Source: Terriglobia bacterium (GTDB taxonomy: Bacteria; Acidobacteriota; Terriglobia; Acidiferrales; UBA7541). From it: 63,173 nucleotides of DNA. Every line of letters begins with the position of its first letter. Positions within the stretch are counted from its first letter, which is position 1. The position numbers and the translations under genes are program-made. Location of the stretch: positions 1-63,173 of the forward strand of contig JAIQGD010000016.1 in assembly GCA_020072765.1 (NCBI GenBank), written 5' to 3'. This document shows, piece after piece, positions 26,836-36,196 of this stretch. Under the pieces are notes generated by a model. It saw only the letters and a program-made list of their open reading frames with translations, was not told where the DNA came from and made no database searches.

Positions 26836-27302
26836 CCGCGGCGAACAACACGGCCCAGAACTCGTTCATCGTCGTCCAGATCGGCGGCCGGAAGCTGGCC
26901 CTGCGCGCCGATGTGGTCACCGAGCTTTCGGCCCCGGTCCGGCTGCATGCCTTTCCGCACACGTCCCGGGCGGTCCTCGGCGTGATCATTCGCCGCGGAC
27001 GCATCATTCCCGTGTACGATGTGGCCCCTTTGCTGGCCGGCCGCAGCCTTTTAACGCAGCGCTTCTACCTCGTGGCGCGCCGGCACATCGGGCAGGCGAG
27101 CGAGTTCGGGGCCCTGCCGGTGAGCGGCGAATGCGAACTCGTGAGCGGCGAAATGCAGCCGCCCGCCGGCGATGGTCCCGCCTATATTTGCGGCACGCTT
27201 GCCGTCGGAGAACAATCCCTCGACGTGGTGGACTTCGACGCGCTCGTCACGTCGCAGGAATCGGCCGATGACGCCGCCGGCAGCGGGGAGGTGCCTTCAT
27301 GA
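26832..27302 (+). CDS. CheW-like protein, divergent (second of two)
   Basis: 156 aa from ATG 26832 (ATGA overlap). SFIVVQIGGRKLALRADVVT and TSRAVLGVIIRRGRIIPVYDV give the CheW pattern; the loop equivalent to GVINLRG is GVIIRRG. The middle region is shortened. Two CheW-like proteins in a row plus the regular CheW at 19177 give this operon three adaptors besides the CheA CheW domain, as in other multi-CheW arrays. Confidence 0.75.
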   Translation: MTAANNTAQNSFIVVQIGGRKLALRADVVTELSAPVRLHAFPHTSRAVLGVIIRRGRIIPVYDVAPLLAGRSLLTQRFYLVARRHIGQASEFGALPVSGECELVSGEMQPPAGDGPAYICGTLAVGEQSLDVVDFDALVTSQESADDAAGSGEVPS

Positions 27303-28120
27303 ACGCACCGGCGAATGCTCCTCGCGTCCTGCTGATCGACAGCAACATCTACTTCACCAAGCGGCTGGGCGACGCCCTTAAACAGGAGGGCTTCGACGTG
27401 GTGCCCAGCACCCAGGGAACCTATGCCCTCACCATGCTGGAATGGAATGCCCCGGCCGCCATCCTGTGCGCCACGAACCTCCGCGAAATGGGCGCGCTGG
27501 AAATGGCGCCCATTCTCCGCGCCGATCCGAAAACCGCGGGCATCCCTTTGATTGCGCTGGGCGGAGGCGACGACCAGGCGCTGCTTGAAGCTTTCCGCGC
27601 CGGCTGCGATGACTATGTGGATCGCCGGCGTCCGGCCGCCGACATCGCCGCGCATGTGCGATCGTTTCTGGTCAGCCGCCAGGATGGCTTCCAGCCCACG
27701 CAGATGTTGTCGAGTTCCCAGACCGACCTCAGCGGCAGCTTGTCGCTTCTGGATCTTCCCGGGGTCATTCAAATGCTCGCCCAGGCCCATCAGAGTGGCG
27801 GGCTGCACATCAACGCGGGCGATACCGACGGCATCATCTTTTTCGAGGGCGGCCAGATCTTCCATGCGGAATGCGGCGCGCTGTTCGGGGACGAAGCCGT
27901 GACCCAGATCGTCAAAGCCTGCCACGGCGTGGCCAACGGGGTGTACAAGTTTGTCTACGGCGCCGCCGCCGCTCAGCGGACCGTTCTCCGTTCCACCACC
28001 GATCTTCTGCTCGACGCCATGCGCGAGTTTGACGAACACGCGCGCGACCAGGAGGAGCAGGCCGACGAGCAGACCCAGGAACAGCCCGAGGAGCAGCCAT
28101 CGGAGAAGGAGGCGTCATGA
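27299..28120 (+). CDS. Degenerate receiver fused to DUF4388/PATAN-like domain
   Basis: 273 aa. A receiver-like domain (VLLIDSNIYFTKRLGDALKQ) lacks the phospho-acceptor: the motif reads AAILCATNLREMG instead of xxLLDxxMP. The conserved Lys is replaced (YVDRRRP). From about residue 140 a DUF4388-type domain follows (LSGSLSLLDLPGVIQMLAQA, GIIFFEGGQIFHAECG). The C-terminus is an acidic Glu/Gln tail. DUF4388 (PATAN) is found in PatA-type and Myxococcus gliding regulators and mediates protein contacts, for example with small GTPase or polarity proteins. A phosphorylation-independent adaptor is the likely role. Confidence 0.82.
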   Translation: MNAPANAPRVLLIDSNIYFTKRLGDALKQEGFDVVPSTQGTYALTMLEWNAPAAILCATNLREMGALEMAPILRADPKTAGIPLIALGGGDDQALLEAFRAGCDDYVDRRRPAADIAAHVRSFLVSRQDGFQPTQMLSSSQTDLSGSLSLLDLPGVIQMLAQAHQSGGLHINAGDTDGIIFFEGGQIFHAECGALFGDEAVTQIVKACHGVANGVYKFVYGAAAAQRTVLRSTTDLLLDAMREFDEHARDQEEQADEQTQEQPEEQPSEKEAS

Positions 28121-28872
28121 GCGAAACCCTCACCGAGGTCCGCACGCCCACCGTCTACTTCATCGACGACAGCGCCACGATGCGCGAGGTGATCAAGATC
28201 GCCTTTCGCAAGGAGAATATCCACGTCATCACCTGTCCCGATGCCGCTTCGGCCATCGAGCAGTTTGGCAACACCGCGCCCGACGCGGTCATCACCGACC
28301 TCATCATGCCGGACAAGGACGGCTACGAGGTCTGCCAGTTCATCAAGCAGCACGAACAGTTCGGACAAACGCCCGTCATCCTGATGTCCGGGGTCGTGAA
28401 CAAGAACGTCGCCGAAAAGGCCATGTCGGTCAAAGCCGACGAGCTGATCCGCAAACCGTTTCAGCCCCAGGACCTCATCAACCGCGTCAAGAATCTGCTG
28501 TACCCCAAATCCGCGGAGGCAGTGGTGGAGGAGGCTTCGGCCCCCAGCGCCAGCGACCTCATGCCCGCTCCGCCGCACACGGCTCCGGCGGCCCTGAACA
28601 ACCTGTTTTATGCCGGCCCGGTGCCTGCCGCCCCGGTCCATGCCGCCCCGCGCCCCGGTGCACCAGCGGCGGCTCGGCCGGCCGCGCGGCCCAGCGCGCC
28701 CGCGCCTGCACCCCGCCCAGCCGCGCCGCCTTCCGCCGAAGCGCACAAACTGCGCAACGAGATTGTTCGTCTCGAAATGCTGGTGAAAAGACTCCAGGCG
28801 GAACTCGATGCCAAAAGCCAATATTGCACGGCGCTGGAAGCGCACATCAAGAGCCAGCAGGAATCCGAATAA
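28117..28872 (+). CDS. Receiver protein with Ala/Pro linker and C-terminal coiled coil
   Basis: 251 aa. Intact receiver: DD17-18, D61 (AVITDLIMPDKDG), Ser of LMSGVVN, Lys of LIRKPFQ. A Pro/Ala-rich linker (about residues 140-205) leads to a coiled coil (about 208-248; LRNEIVRLEMLVKRLQAELD). It is the last gene of the plus-strand chemosensory operon and overlaps the previous one by 4 nt. It is a candidate phosphorylated output protein that could be recruited to a polar or cytoskeletal partner through its coiled coil. Confidence 0.85.
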   Translation: MSETLTEVRTPTVYFIDDSATMREVIKIAFRKENIHVITCPDAASAIEQFGNTAPDAVITDLIMPDKDGYEVCQFIKQHEQFGQTPVILMSGVVNKNVAEKAMSVKADELIRKPFQPQDLINRVKNLLYPKSAEAVVEEASAPSASDLMPAPPHTAPAALNNLFYAGPVPAAPVHAAPRPGAPAAARPAARPSAPAPAPRPAAPPSAEAHKLRNEIVRLEMLVKRLQAELDAKSQYCTALEAHIKSQQESE

Positions 28873-28887
28873 CTCCTGCTCTGGCCG

Positions 28888-28915
28888 GATGCTGCCGAAA
28901 GGCCGTTCGGGCATC
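28888..28915 (+). terminator. Hairpin at the end of the plus-strand chemosensory operon
   Basis: GATGC-TG-CCGAA pairs with TTCGGGCATC (stem of 9-10 bp with a 2-nt bulge), starting 16 nt after the last stop codon and followed by a T/C-rich tract (TTCTGTGCTCTCTT). Confidence 0.55.
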
Positions 28916-29040
28916 TTCTGTGCTCTCTTGGAAACTGCCCGACCCGCGTGCTTGACCCTTCTTGGGAGCGTGGCCTAACCTCAATTTAACTCTATGAGCA
29001 AGTGGCTAGCGTGGGTCGAAGCGCGTTGCAAAGGGGGGTC

Positions 29041-29985
29041 ATGGGGCACCGCAGTGAGCAACGGATCGTCATTTCCATCCCGGTCATCGTCCGGGGTGTG
29101 GATTCCCGCGGCGCTCCCTTCGTCGTCCCCGCCACGACACATGACATCAGTTGCACGGGTGCGTGCCTTCAGGGTTTGAACGGCCTTCCCGGTCCTGGCA
29201 AGAAGGTCGAGATCGAATGTCAGAATGAGAAATCCTGGTACCGGGTTCAGTGGATCGGTGAGAGCCGCAACTCCACCGCCGGGCGGGCAGGCGTTCGATG
29301 CCTGGAACCCGGGAAGTACATCTGGGGCGTCACGCCAAAAGAATGGGAGGCGGACACCTACGACCACGCGACGCCCCGGGCCATGGTGGCTCAGGCGGCC
29401 GGCTCGCCCGACGATTTGTCCCCCGAACTGAGCGGCCAGGAACGCCGCCTGTTCCCGCGACACGCTTGCCGCATCGAGGCCCAAGTCTCGACCCAGGATG
29501 ATGCCATCCGCCTGCTGGGAAAGATAACGGACATTTCCCTCGGCGGTTGTTACGTGGAAATGCTCTCGCCGCTGCCGGTCAAAACCTCGGTCAAATTATC
29601 GTTCCAACAGGACGATGCCACGCTGCGTCTAACCGGCCTGGTGCGGTTGTCACAAATGTCGCTGGGGATGGGCGTCGCGTTCACGGGGATGACCCCCGAG
29701 GGCTTTGAGAGGCTGCGGCGTTTGACCCTGCCTGCCGGGCCCTCCTCCTCCGCGCCTCCCGCGCCGGCCCAGGCCAAGGCGACGCCCGCACGGCCTCCGC
29801 GGCCCGAGCCGCGCACGCCGCCCGTGGACCCCCTCCCGGACTCCCCACCGGAACTTGACCCACTCGATCCGCCGGACGTGCGCGAAACACTGGCCGCCGT
29901 GGTGCGCATCCTCTCCCGCAAGGGACTTCTCACACGCGCTGAACTCCTCGAGGAGTTGGAACGACTGAAGCCCGTTCGTAGGTGA
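29041..29985 (+). CDS. Double PilZ-domain protein
   Basis: 314 aa from ATG 29041, preceded by AAGGGGGG; GTG 29002 is the alternative. The N-terminal PilZ-like domain (RSEQRIVISIPVIVRG, THDISCTGACLQG) is followed by a linker. The second PilZ domain (ERRLFPRHACRIEAQV, ITDISLGGCYVEM) has the RxxxR and DxSxxG elements of c-di-GMP binding. The C-terminal 80 residues are Pro-rich and end in a short helix. It stands alone behind the chemosensory operon. A role as its c-di-GMP-dependent output is plausible by proximity only. Confidence 0.8.
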   Translation: MGHRSEQRIVISIPVIVRGVDSRGAPFVVPATTHDISCTGACLQGLNGLPGPGKKVEIECQNEKSWYRVQWIGESRNSTAGRAGVRCLEPGKYIWGVTPKEWEADTYDHATPRAMVAQAAGSPDDLSPELSGQERRLFPRHACRIEAQVSTQDDAIRLLGKITDISLGGCYVEMLSPLPVKTSVKLSFQQDDATLRLTGLVRLSQMSLGMGVAFTGMTPEGFERLRRLTLPAGPSSSAPPAPAQAKATPARPPRPEPRTPPVDPLPDSPPELDPLDPPDVRETLAAVVRILSRKGLLTRAELLEELERLKPVRR

Positions 29986-30126
29986 TGGTTCGCTGCGCTG
30001 GCCGGAAAACCTGGCCCTGCCCCGCCGAAATCATGGAACTTGCTTTGGCCAGGCCTTAGTGCCAGAATTCCCCCGGCTTTTCTGTCCGAGCCAGTCCCAT
30101 GCGAGGTTCCAACTGGAGATGACAAT

Positions 30127-31155
30127 ATGAGACGAAAACGTGCGATCACCGCACTGGTCAGTGCGGCCCTGCTGTTGGCTGGATTTCCCCTCTCCGCGTC
30201 CCGCAAGCCGGTTCCTTCCCGAGCCTTTCAGTTCACATCCGTCGTCCACGTCCCGGCGCTGCCTTCCGGCTCCCGCCAACTGAAACTCTGGATTCCCGTG
30301 CCCTACCAGGACGCCTATCAATCCGTCACGCAACTGAAGATCGAAAGCCCCGTTCCCTACAAAATCGACCGCGAGACCCAATATGGCGACCGCTACGCCT
30401 ATCTGGTGGTGAACGCATCGAAGACGCCGGGGCCGTTCGACATCGCCATCTCCTTCCATGCCCGGCGTTTCGAGCATCGGGTGTCGCTCACGCCTTCCAG
30501 CCAGACTTCCTCGGCGCCGCGCCTGGAGCTGGCGCGTTTTCTCCAGCCCGATAGCCTGGTGCCCATCGATGGGAAGATCGCCGATCTTTCCCGAGAGCAG
30601 ACAACCGGCGCGACCCAGCCGCTCGCCAAGGCGCGCAAACTGTACGACTACGTGATCGCCACCATGCACTACGATCACGACGGCAAGGACTGGGGACGCG
30701 GCGACGCTCTCTGGGCCTGCGACGCCAAGCACGGAAATTGCACCGATTTCCATTCCCTGTTCATCGGCATGGCCCGCGCCGCGGGAGTTCCCGCCCGGTT
30801 CGAAATCGGGTTCTTACTGCCCTCCGACTCGCACCAGGCCGCCATCACCAGTTACCATTGCTGGGCGGAATTCTACGTGCCGGGCATCGGATGGATTCCC
30901 ATCGACGCCTCGGAAGCGTGGAAGCACAAGGAAAAAGTCGACTATTTCTTCGGAGCCACGGACACCAACCGCCTCATGATGACCCTCGGCCGCGACATCC
31001 GCCTGCATCCGGCGCAAGCGGGCAGTCCCCTCAACTATTCCGTCTATCCCTACGCCGAGCTGGACGGAAAGCCGTTCACCGATTTGAAGAATGATTATTC
31101 CTTCCGGGACGATCCCGCCCCGGTGGAAACATCCACCCTCGCGCGAGGAGATTGA
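30127..31155 (+). CDS. Secreted transglutaminase-like (cysteine protease fold) protein
   Basis: 342 aa from ATG 30127 (CTGGAGATGAC upstream). Signal peptide: MRRKRAITALVSAALLLAGF. A transglutaminase-like domain has Cys in GNCTDFHSLFIGMARAAGVP, His in TSYHCWAEFYV and Asp in WIPIDASEA, the family's catalytic triad in the usual order. The N-terminal 140 residues form a beta-rich domain. It is probably periplasmic and may act as a peptidase or amidase; the substrate is unknown. It is not in an operon with its neighbours. Confidence 0.85.
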   Translation: MRRKRAITALVSAALLLAGFPLSASRKPVPSRAFQFTSVVHVPALPSGSRQLKLWIPVPYQDAYQSVTQLKIESPVPYKIDRETQYGDRYAYLVVNASKTPGPFDIAISFHARRFEHRVSLTPSSQTSSAPRLELARFLQPDSLVPIDGKIADLSREQTTGATQPLAKARKLYDYVIATMHYDHDGKDWGRGDALWACDAKHGNCTDFHSLFIGMARAAGVPARFEIGFLLPSDSHQAAITSYHCWAEFYVPGIGWIPIDASEAWKHKEKVDYFFGATDTNRLMMTLGRDIRLHPAQAGSPLNYSVYPYAELDGKPFTDLKNDYSFRDDPAPVETSTLARGD

Positions 31156-31165
31156 TCCATCTCCC

Positions 31166-31194
31166 GGTCCATCGGCGAGTCCGCTGATGGGACC
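31166..31194. terminator. Weak hairpin between convergent genes
   Basis: GGTCCATC and GATGGGACC can pair around a loop of about 12 nt between the transglutaminase-like and uracil-DNA glycosylase genes. There is no T-run. Confidence 0.3.
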
Positions 31195-31250
31195 CGTTCC
31201 CGCCGAGCGCTGCCCTTCGCTGACGCTGGTCTCGCAGCGGATGGCAGCGT

Positions 31251-31946
31251 TCATGCGGGCGATTCGCGCTCCAGGAACCGCCGAATCCCGCGCAGAACCC
31301 GCGCCATCATCGCTTCCGTCAGCTTGCCCGTGAACGTGTTCTGCTGGCTCGGATGATAGGAGACGAACAGCCGGGGCAGGCCCTCGCCCAGCGCATAGCT
31401 CGCCCCGTGCCGGAACGCAAAGGCGCCCACACTGGGAATCTGGCCGCGCTCCTTAAGCAAGCTCAGATACGCGCGCAGGGCGATCCCGCCCAGCACCAGC
31501 ACGGCCCGGGGCCGCACCAGCTCCAGCTCGCGCTCCAGATACGGCCGGCAGTGCGCGGCCTCGGAGGGCAGCGGCTTATTCGCCGGGGGCGCACAGCGCA
31601 GCACGGCGGTGATGTACGCATTCCGCAACGCCAGCCCGTCGCCGCGGCGCTCCGAACGCGCCTGATTCGCGAAGCCGGCGCGATACAGCGCTTGATAAAG
31701 GAAATCGCCGGAGCGGTCTCCCGTGAACATCCGCCCGGTGCGGTTGGCGCCATGCGCGGCGGGGGCCAGCCCCAGGATCAGCAGCCCGGCGTGCGGGTCG
31801 CCGAATCCCGGCACGGGCTTGCCCCAATACTCCCATGCTTGAAAGGCCCGGCGCTTTTCGCGCGCCACCTTCGCCCGATAGACCACCAGCCGCGGGCATT
31901 TCCGGCACGCCACCACCTTGCGGTTCAATTGTTCCAGTGCGTCCAC
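31251..31946 (-). CDS. udgB: Type 5 uracil-DNA glycosylase (UdgB)
   Basis: 231 aa from GTG 31946, chosen for AGGGAG 5 nt upstream; TTG 31961 is the alternative. The family 5 motifs are clear: GLAPAAHGANRTGRMFTGDR near the N-terminus and HPSQQNTFTGKLT near the C-terminus. Four cysteines (CRKC, and two around CAPPANKPLPSEAAHC) fit the iron-sulphur cluster of families 4 and 5. The active-site motif has Ala-Ala where other families have Asp/Asn, as known for family 5. It excises uracil and other deaminated bases from GC-rich DNA. Confidence 0.9.
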   Translation of the reverse strand: MDALEQLNRKVVACRKCPRLVVYRAKVAREKRRAFQAWEYWGKPVPGFGDPHAGLLILGLAPAAHGANRTGRMFTGDRSGDFLYQALYRAGFANQARSERRGDGLALRNAYITAVLRCAPPANKPLPSEAAHCRPYLERELELVRPRAVLVLGGIALRAYLSLLKERGQIPSVGAFAFRHGASYALGEGLPRLFVSYHPSQQNTFTGKLTEAMMARVLRGIRRFLERESPA

Positions 31947-32108
31947 AGGGGCTCCCTGCAAAAGCTACCACGAAAATGCGCCTCCGGGCCCATCGTCGCC
32001 GAGAAGCCAGCGGATAGCATTGGGCGAGCGGCGGCTCGTCGGGGTAAACTTGACGGCAGAGCCACCCGCGCCCCAGGACCGACCCGGACGCCGGCGGCGC
32101 TACCGCTT

Positions 32109-32939
32109 ATGGAAGTTGGCTCGGGCCAAAAGACGATCCTCGATCGCATTGTCGAAACGCGCCGCGAATCCATCGCGCACAGGAAAAGTGTGCTGCCGGA
32201 CGTGGCCCTGAAGATGGCCGCCGAAAAAATGGCGCCGCCGCGCGATTTTGCGGGCGCGCTCGGGCGCTCCGGCTACAACGTGATCGCCGAACTGAAAAAG
32301 GCCTCGCCCTCGCGCGGCCTTCTCCGAGAACGCTACGAGCCCTCCGTGCTGGCCGCGAGTCTCGAACGTGCCGGCGCCGCGGCCCTTTCCGTCCTGACGG
32401 AAGAGGATTTCTTTCGCGGCTCGCTGGGCGATTTGAAGGAGGCGCGGAAGGTCACGCACATTCCCATCCTCCGAAAGGATTTCATCGTCGACCCGTGGCA
32501 GGTGTGGGAGGCCCGCGCGGCGGGCGCCGACGCCTTTCTCCTGATTGCGGCGATTCTGGACGATGGCGCGCTGGGCGAATTGCTCGCCCTGGGCCGCGAC
32601 TTGAAGATGGAGCCGCTGGTCGAAGTCCACACCCGCGGGGAGCTGGACCGCGTGGTCGCCGCCGGAGCGCGCATCATCGGCGTCAATAACCGCGACCTCC
32701 GCGATTTCTCGGTGCACATCGAGACGTCGCTGGAGCTAATCGAAGCCATCCCGGACGATTGCATCGCCGTGAGCGAATCGGGCCTGCGCACTCATGACGA
32801 TCTCGCGCGCCTGCGCCGGGCCGGCTTCGACGCCTTCCTCGTGGGCGAGCAGCTCATGAAGCACGCCGATCCCGCCGCGCCGCTGCGCGAGTTGCTGGGC
32901 GTCGCGGTTGCAGGCCAGGCGGGCGAGCGGGGCGCGTGA
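32109..32939 (+). CDS. trpC: Indole-3-glycerol phosphate synthase
   Basis: 276 aa, TIM barrel. Signatures: VIAELKKASPSRGLLRE (catalytic Lys region), ALSVLTEEDFFRGSL, ILRKDFIVDPWQ, IIGVNNRDLRDF, VSESGLRTHDDL. It makes indole-3-glycerol phosphate, the fourth step of tryptophan synthesis. ATG 32109 was chosen over the much longer open frame, which runs antisense through the glycosylase gene. It is first in the trpCFBA operon; trpE, trpG and trpD are not in the window. Confidence 0.95.
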   Translation: MEVGSGQKTILDRIVETRRESIAHRKSVLPDVALKMAAEKMAPPRDFAGALGRSGYNVIAELKKASPSRGLLRERYEPSVLAASLERAGAAALSVLTEEDFFRGSLGDLKEARKVTHIPILRKDFIVDPWQVWEARAAGADAFLLIAAILDDGALGELLALGRDLKMEPLVEVHTRGELDRVVAAGARIIGVNNRDLRDFSVHIETSLELIEAIPDDCIAVSESGLRTHDDLARLRRAGFDAFLVGEQLMKHADPAAPLRELLGVAVAGQAGERGA

Positions 32940-32958
32940 GAACGCGATCGGAACAGCC

Positions 32959-33603
32959 ATGGCCAGGGTCAAAGTGAAAATTTGCGGCCTCACCAATTGG
33001 CGCGACGCCCGGCGGGCCTGCGAGGCCGGTGCCGATTTCCTCGGCTTCAACTTCTATCCCGGCAGCCCGCGGTATATCGCGCCCGCCAAGGCCCGGCGGA
33101 TCATCCGCCGCTTGCCCAAGCGGATTGCCGTGGTCGGCGTCTTTCAAGACGAGAGCGAGCAGAGCGTGCGCGAGATCGCGCGCACGGCGGGGCTCGGCTA
33201 TCTGCAACTGCACGGCGACGAGCCGCCCGCCATGGTCCTGCGGCTCGCGCGCACCTGGCCGGTCATCAAGGCGCTGCGCGTGGGAAAATCGTTTCGTCCC
33301 GCGCAACTGGCGCGCTACAAAAAGGCCGCGGCATTTTTGCTCGATGGTTTTGACCGCCACCGGCGCGGCGGCACGGGCAAGACCTTTGACTGGAAGATGG
33401 CGCGCCGCGCCAAACGCTATGGCCGGATTATGATCGCCGGCGGGCTGAACCCGGAAAACGTCGGCGAAGCCGTGCGCGCCGGAAACCCCTGGGCCGTGGA
33501 TGTCTCCAGCGGCGTCGAAGCGGCGCCGGGGAAGAAAGATTTCGTTCGCATGAAAGCCTTCGTGCAAGCCGCCCGGCGCGGCGCGCGCGGAAACGGAAAA
33601 TAG
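32959..33603 (+). CDS. trpF: Phosphoribosylanthranilate isomerase
   Basis: 214 aa TIM barrel: [20 protein letters not shown] with the catalytic Cys, [19 protein letters not shown], and [16 protein letters not shown] with the catalytic Asp. It catalyses the Amadori step before trpC. It is 19 nt after trpC. The length is typical of the family. Confidence 0.95.
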   Translation: MARVKVKICGLTNWRDARRACEAGADFLGFNFYPGSPRYIAPAKARRIIRRLPKRIAVVGVFQDESEQSVREIARTAGLGYLQLHGDEPPAMVLRLARTWPVIKALRVGKSFRPAQLARYKKAAAFLLDGFDRHRRGGTGKTFDWKMARRAKRYGRIMIAGGLNPENVGEAVRAGNPWAVDVSSGVEAAPGKKDFVRMKAFVQAARRGARGNGK

Positions 33604-33607
33604 AATC

Positions 33608-34831
33608 ATGACGTCACCCACACCTTCGATCGCCAGCCCCGTGCCCGACTCCCGGGGGCGCTACGGCCCCTACGGCGGCCGCTACGTTCCCGAAACGCTC
33701 GTGGCTCCCCTCGAGGAACTCGAACGGGCCTACGCCGAAGCCTGCGCCGATCCCGCGTTTCACGCCGGCCTCGACGCGCTGCTCCACGATTTCGCCGGGC
33801 GCCCCACCCCGCTGCAATTCGCCTCGCGCCTCACCGAACGCCTGGGCGGCCCGCGCATCTATCTCAAGCGCGAAGACCTGCTCCACACCGGCGCGCACAA
33901 AATCAACAACTGCCTCGGGCAGGGCCTGCTGGCCGTGCGCATGGGCAAAAAGCGCGTGATCGCGGAAACGGGCGCCGGACAGCACGGCGTGGCCACCGCC
34001 ACGGTCGCCGCCCGCCTCGGACTTTCCTGCACCGTCTACATGGGCACCGAGGACATGGAACGCCAGCGCCTCAACGTCTTTCGGATGCGCCTGCTCGGCG
34101 CGGAAGTCGTCGGCGTCGATGCCGGCAGCCGCACCCTGAAGGACGCCATCAACGAAGCCATGCGCGACTGGGTGACCAACGTCCGCACCTCGCACTACCT
34201 GCTCGGCTCCGTCCTCGGCGCGCATCCCTACCCCCAGATCGTGCGCGATTTTCAAAAAATCATCGGCGAAGAAGCGCGCGAGCAGATTCTCCGCGCCGAA
34301 AAACGCCTGCCCGATCATCTCTACGCCTGCGTGGGCGGCGGCTCGAATTCCATCGGCCTGTTCCACGCCTTCCTGGGCGATGCCGGCGTGAAGATGGTGG
34401 GCATCGAAGCGGGCGGCCGCGGCAAATCCCTCGGCGAACATGCCGCGCGGCTGGGCGCGGCGCACGGTTTCACCGGCGCGCGCCCCGGCGTGCTGCAAGG
34501 AACTTACACCTACGTGCTGCAGACCGCCGACGGCCAGATTGCCCCCACGCATTCCATTTCCGCCGGCCTCGATTATCCGGCCATCGGACCCGAGCACGCC
34601 TGGCTGGCGGATTTGGGCCGCGCCGAATACACTTCCGTCACCGACGAAGAGGCCATCGACGCCGCGCGCACGCTGGCGCGCATCGAGGGGATTATTCCCG
34701 CTCTGGAATCCGCGCACGCCGTGGCCGGGCTGATCCAGCGCGCGCCGCGGATGAAGAACAGCGAAATCGTCATCCTGAATGTCTCCGGCCGCGGGGACAA
34801 GGATATGGAGACTCTCTCCCGCTATGTCTGA
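33608..34831 (+). CDS. trpB: Tryptophan synthase beta chain
   Basis: 407 aa PLP enzyme. The start [15 protein letters not shown], the PLP lysine in [25 protein letters not shown], the phosphate-binding GGGSNSIG and the C-terminal [11 protein letters not shown] are all diagnostic of TrpB1. It condenses indole with serine. It lies 4 nt after trpF and overlaps trpA by 8 nt. Confidence 0.97.
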   Translation: MTSPTPSIASPVPDSRGRYGPYGGRYVPETLVAPLEELERAYAEACADPAFHAGLDALLHDFAGRPTPLQFASRLTERLGGPRIYLKREDLLHTGAHKINNCLGQGLLAVRMGKKRVIAETGAGQHGVATATVAARLGLSCTVYMGTEDMERQRLNVFRMRLLGAEVVGVDAGSRTLKDAINEAMRDWVTNVRTSHYLLGSVLGAHPYPQIVRDFQKIIGEEAREQILRAEKRLPDHLYACVGGGSNSIGLFHAFLGDAGVKMVGIEAGGRGKSLGEHAARLGAAHGFTGARPGVLQGTYTYVLQTADGQIAPTHSISAGLDYPAIGPEHAWLADLGRAEYTSVTDEEAIDAARTLARIEGIIPALESAHAVAGLIQRAPRMKNSEIVILNVSGRGDKDMETLSRYV

Positions 34832-35699
34832 CGCCGCCAGCCCCAAGTCCTCGGCTTCGCCCCAGCCATCCGCGGGCCGCATCGAGCGCCGCTTCCGCGA
34901 GCTGGCGCAAACGGGCGAACTCGGCCTCGTCGCCTACATCACCGCGGGCGATCCTTCGCTGGAGGCGACCGAGAAGATTGTCCTGGCGGCGGCCGAGGCC
35001 GGCGCGGACGTCATCGAACTGGGCGTGCCGTTCAGCGATCCGGTCGCCGACGGGCCCACGATTCAGCGCGCCATCGAACGCGCCCTCCGCGCCGGGACCA
35101 CCCTCGCGGGCGTTCTCGGCCTGGTAGCCCGCCTCCGCGCGCGCACCCAGGTGCCCCTGGTGCTGTTCAGCTATTTCAATCCCCTTTTGCAGATGGGCCT
35201 CGAAACATTTGCCGAAGCGGCCGCCGCGGCGGGCGCCGATGGCGTCCTGGCAACGGACCTGACGCCGGAAGAAGCCGAAGATTACCGCGCGGCGATGCGC
35301 GCCCACGGCCTCGACACCATCTTCCTGGCCGCGCCCACCTCCACCGATGCGCGTCTGGAAAAGATTGCCGCTGTCTCCAGCGGCTTCCTGTATCTGATCT
35401 CGCGCACCGGCGTGACCGGCGCCCGCGAGGCCCTCCCCGAAGACCTGCCGGAACTGGCGCGGCGCGTCCGGCGCTTCACGAAATTGCCTCTCGCCGTCGG
35501 CTTCGGAATTTCGGCCCCGGCTCATGTGTCCGTGCTCGGCGGCATCGCCGACGCCGCCGTCGTCGGCTCCGCGCTCGTCGCCGAGGTCGAGAAGGCCTCC
35601 CACGCCGAGCAAGCCGCCGAAAACGTGGCTGGACTCATCCGCCTCCTGAAGCGCGCCGCCCGCCAGGGCATCAGCCGCCGCACCGAACGCCCCACATGA
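34824..35699 (+). CDS. trpA: Tryptophan synthase alpha chain
   Basis: 291 aa from ATG 34824, inside the trpB 3' end. TIM barrel with [35 protein letters not shown] (catalytic Glu and Asp), and [11 protein letters not shown]. It cleaves indole-3-glycerol phosphate to indole, which is channelled to TrpB. About 20 extra polar residues at the N-terminus precede the family core. Confidence 0.96.
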   Translation: MSDAASPKSSASPQPSAGRIERRFRELAQTGELGLVAYITAGDPSLEATEKIVLAAAEAGADVIELGVPFSDPVADGPTIQRAIERALRAGTTLAGVLGLVARLRARTQVPLVLFSYFNPLLQMGLETFAEAAAAAGADGVLATDLTPEEAEDYRAAMRAHGLDTIFLAAPTSTDARLEKIAAVSSGFLYLISRTGVTGAREALPEDLPELARRVRRFTKLPLAVGFGISAPAHVSVLGGIADAAVVGSALVAEVEKASHAEQAAENVAGLIRLLKRAARQGISRRTERPT

Positions 35700-35738
35700 G
35701 CAACACACACCGGCGCCGCCAAATGCTTCCTGGCAGTT

Positions 35739-35750
35739 GTAGTAAACTAC
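35739..35750. repeat. Short dyad GTAGT-AA-ACTAC
   Basis: GTAGTAAACTAC is a 5-bp inverted repeat with a 2-nt centre, extended partly by CAGT/ACTG outside. It lies in the 110-nt gap between trpA and the small unknown gene. It could be an operator; no other evidence. Confidence 0.25.
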
Positions 35751-35809
35751 TGCTTTGACGGCGGAGGAGTTCCCCGGCGGACGCACCCGGAAGGACATTG
35801 GCGGAAACC

Positions 35810-36118
35810 ATGGACCCGCACTCGATTGTCGTCGTGAGCCTGCACAGCCCGAAGGAACGCTTGTGGGGCGAATTGCTCGATGTCTCCAGCGCCGGCGTCA
35901 CCCTGCGCGGCATCGACCTCGGCTCCTTCGATCATTTCGTCAGCGAGGTCTTGCACCCCGAGGGCGACCGCATCGGTTTGCCGACGCTGTTTTTCCCCAT
36001 GCTGCGGATCGAGCGGATCGCGCTGGACGAGGCCCGCGGATCGGTCCCTTCCCTGGCGGAAACATTTGAAAAGAAAGTGGGCCGCTCGCTGGTGGATTAC
36101 CTCGCGCAGTTTGCCTGA
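35810..36118 (+). CDS. Small conserved-looking protein of unknown function
   Basis: 102 aa from ATG 35810; TTG 35798 behind GGAAGGA is an alternative. I do not recognise the family. Beta-rich start (SIVVVSLHSPKERLWGELLD, VSSAGVTLRGIDL), then a helical end (LAETFEKKVGRSLVDYL). The pattern SxVxVSLxxPKExxWGxLxxxxxxGVxxRGI suggests a small barrel resembling the translation or RNA-chaperone folds, but this is only shape likeness. It is encoded between trpA and the phosphatidyltransferase gene. Confidence 0.7.
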   Translation: MDPHSIVVVSLHSPKERLWGELLDVSSAGVTLRGIDLGSFDHFVSEVLHPEGDRIGLPTLFFPMLRIERIALDEARGSVPSLAETFEKKVGRSLVDYLAQFA

Positions 36119-36196
36119 ACCGGCGCCCTGCGCACGTTGCCCCACGGCGCCCGAATGAAGCGGGAAGAAAGCCCGCCTGCAGGCCGGATAAGACAA

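Noticed and set aside
28880-28900. Possible sigma54 site TGGCCGGATGCTGCC before the double PilZ gene
   Set aside because: GG and GC are 9 nt apart, not 10, and the site lies within the terminator hairpin of the operon before.
31353-32108. N-terminal extension of TrpC by 252 residues
   Set aside because: It is antisense to the uracil-DNA glycosylase gene. The TrpC family starts at ATG 32109.
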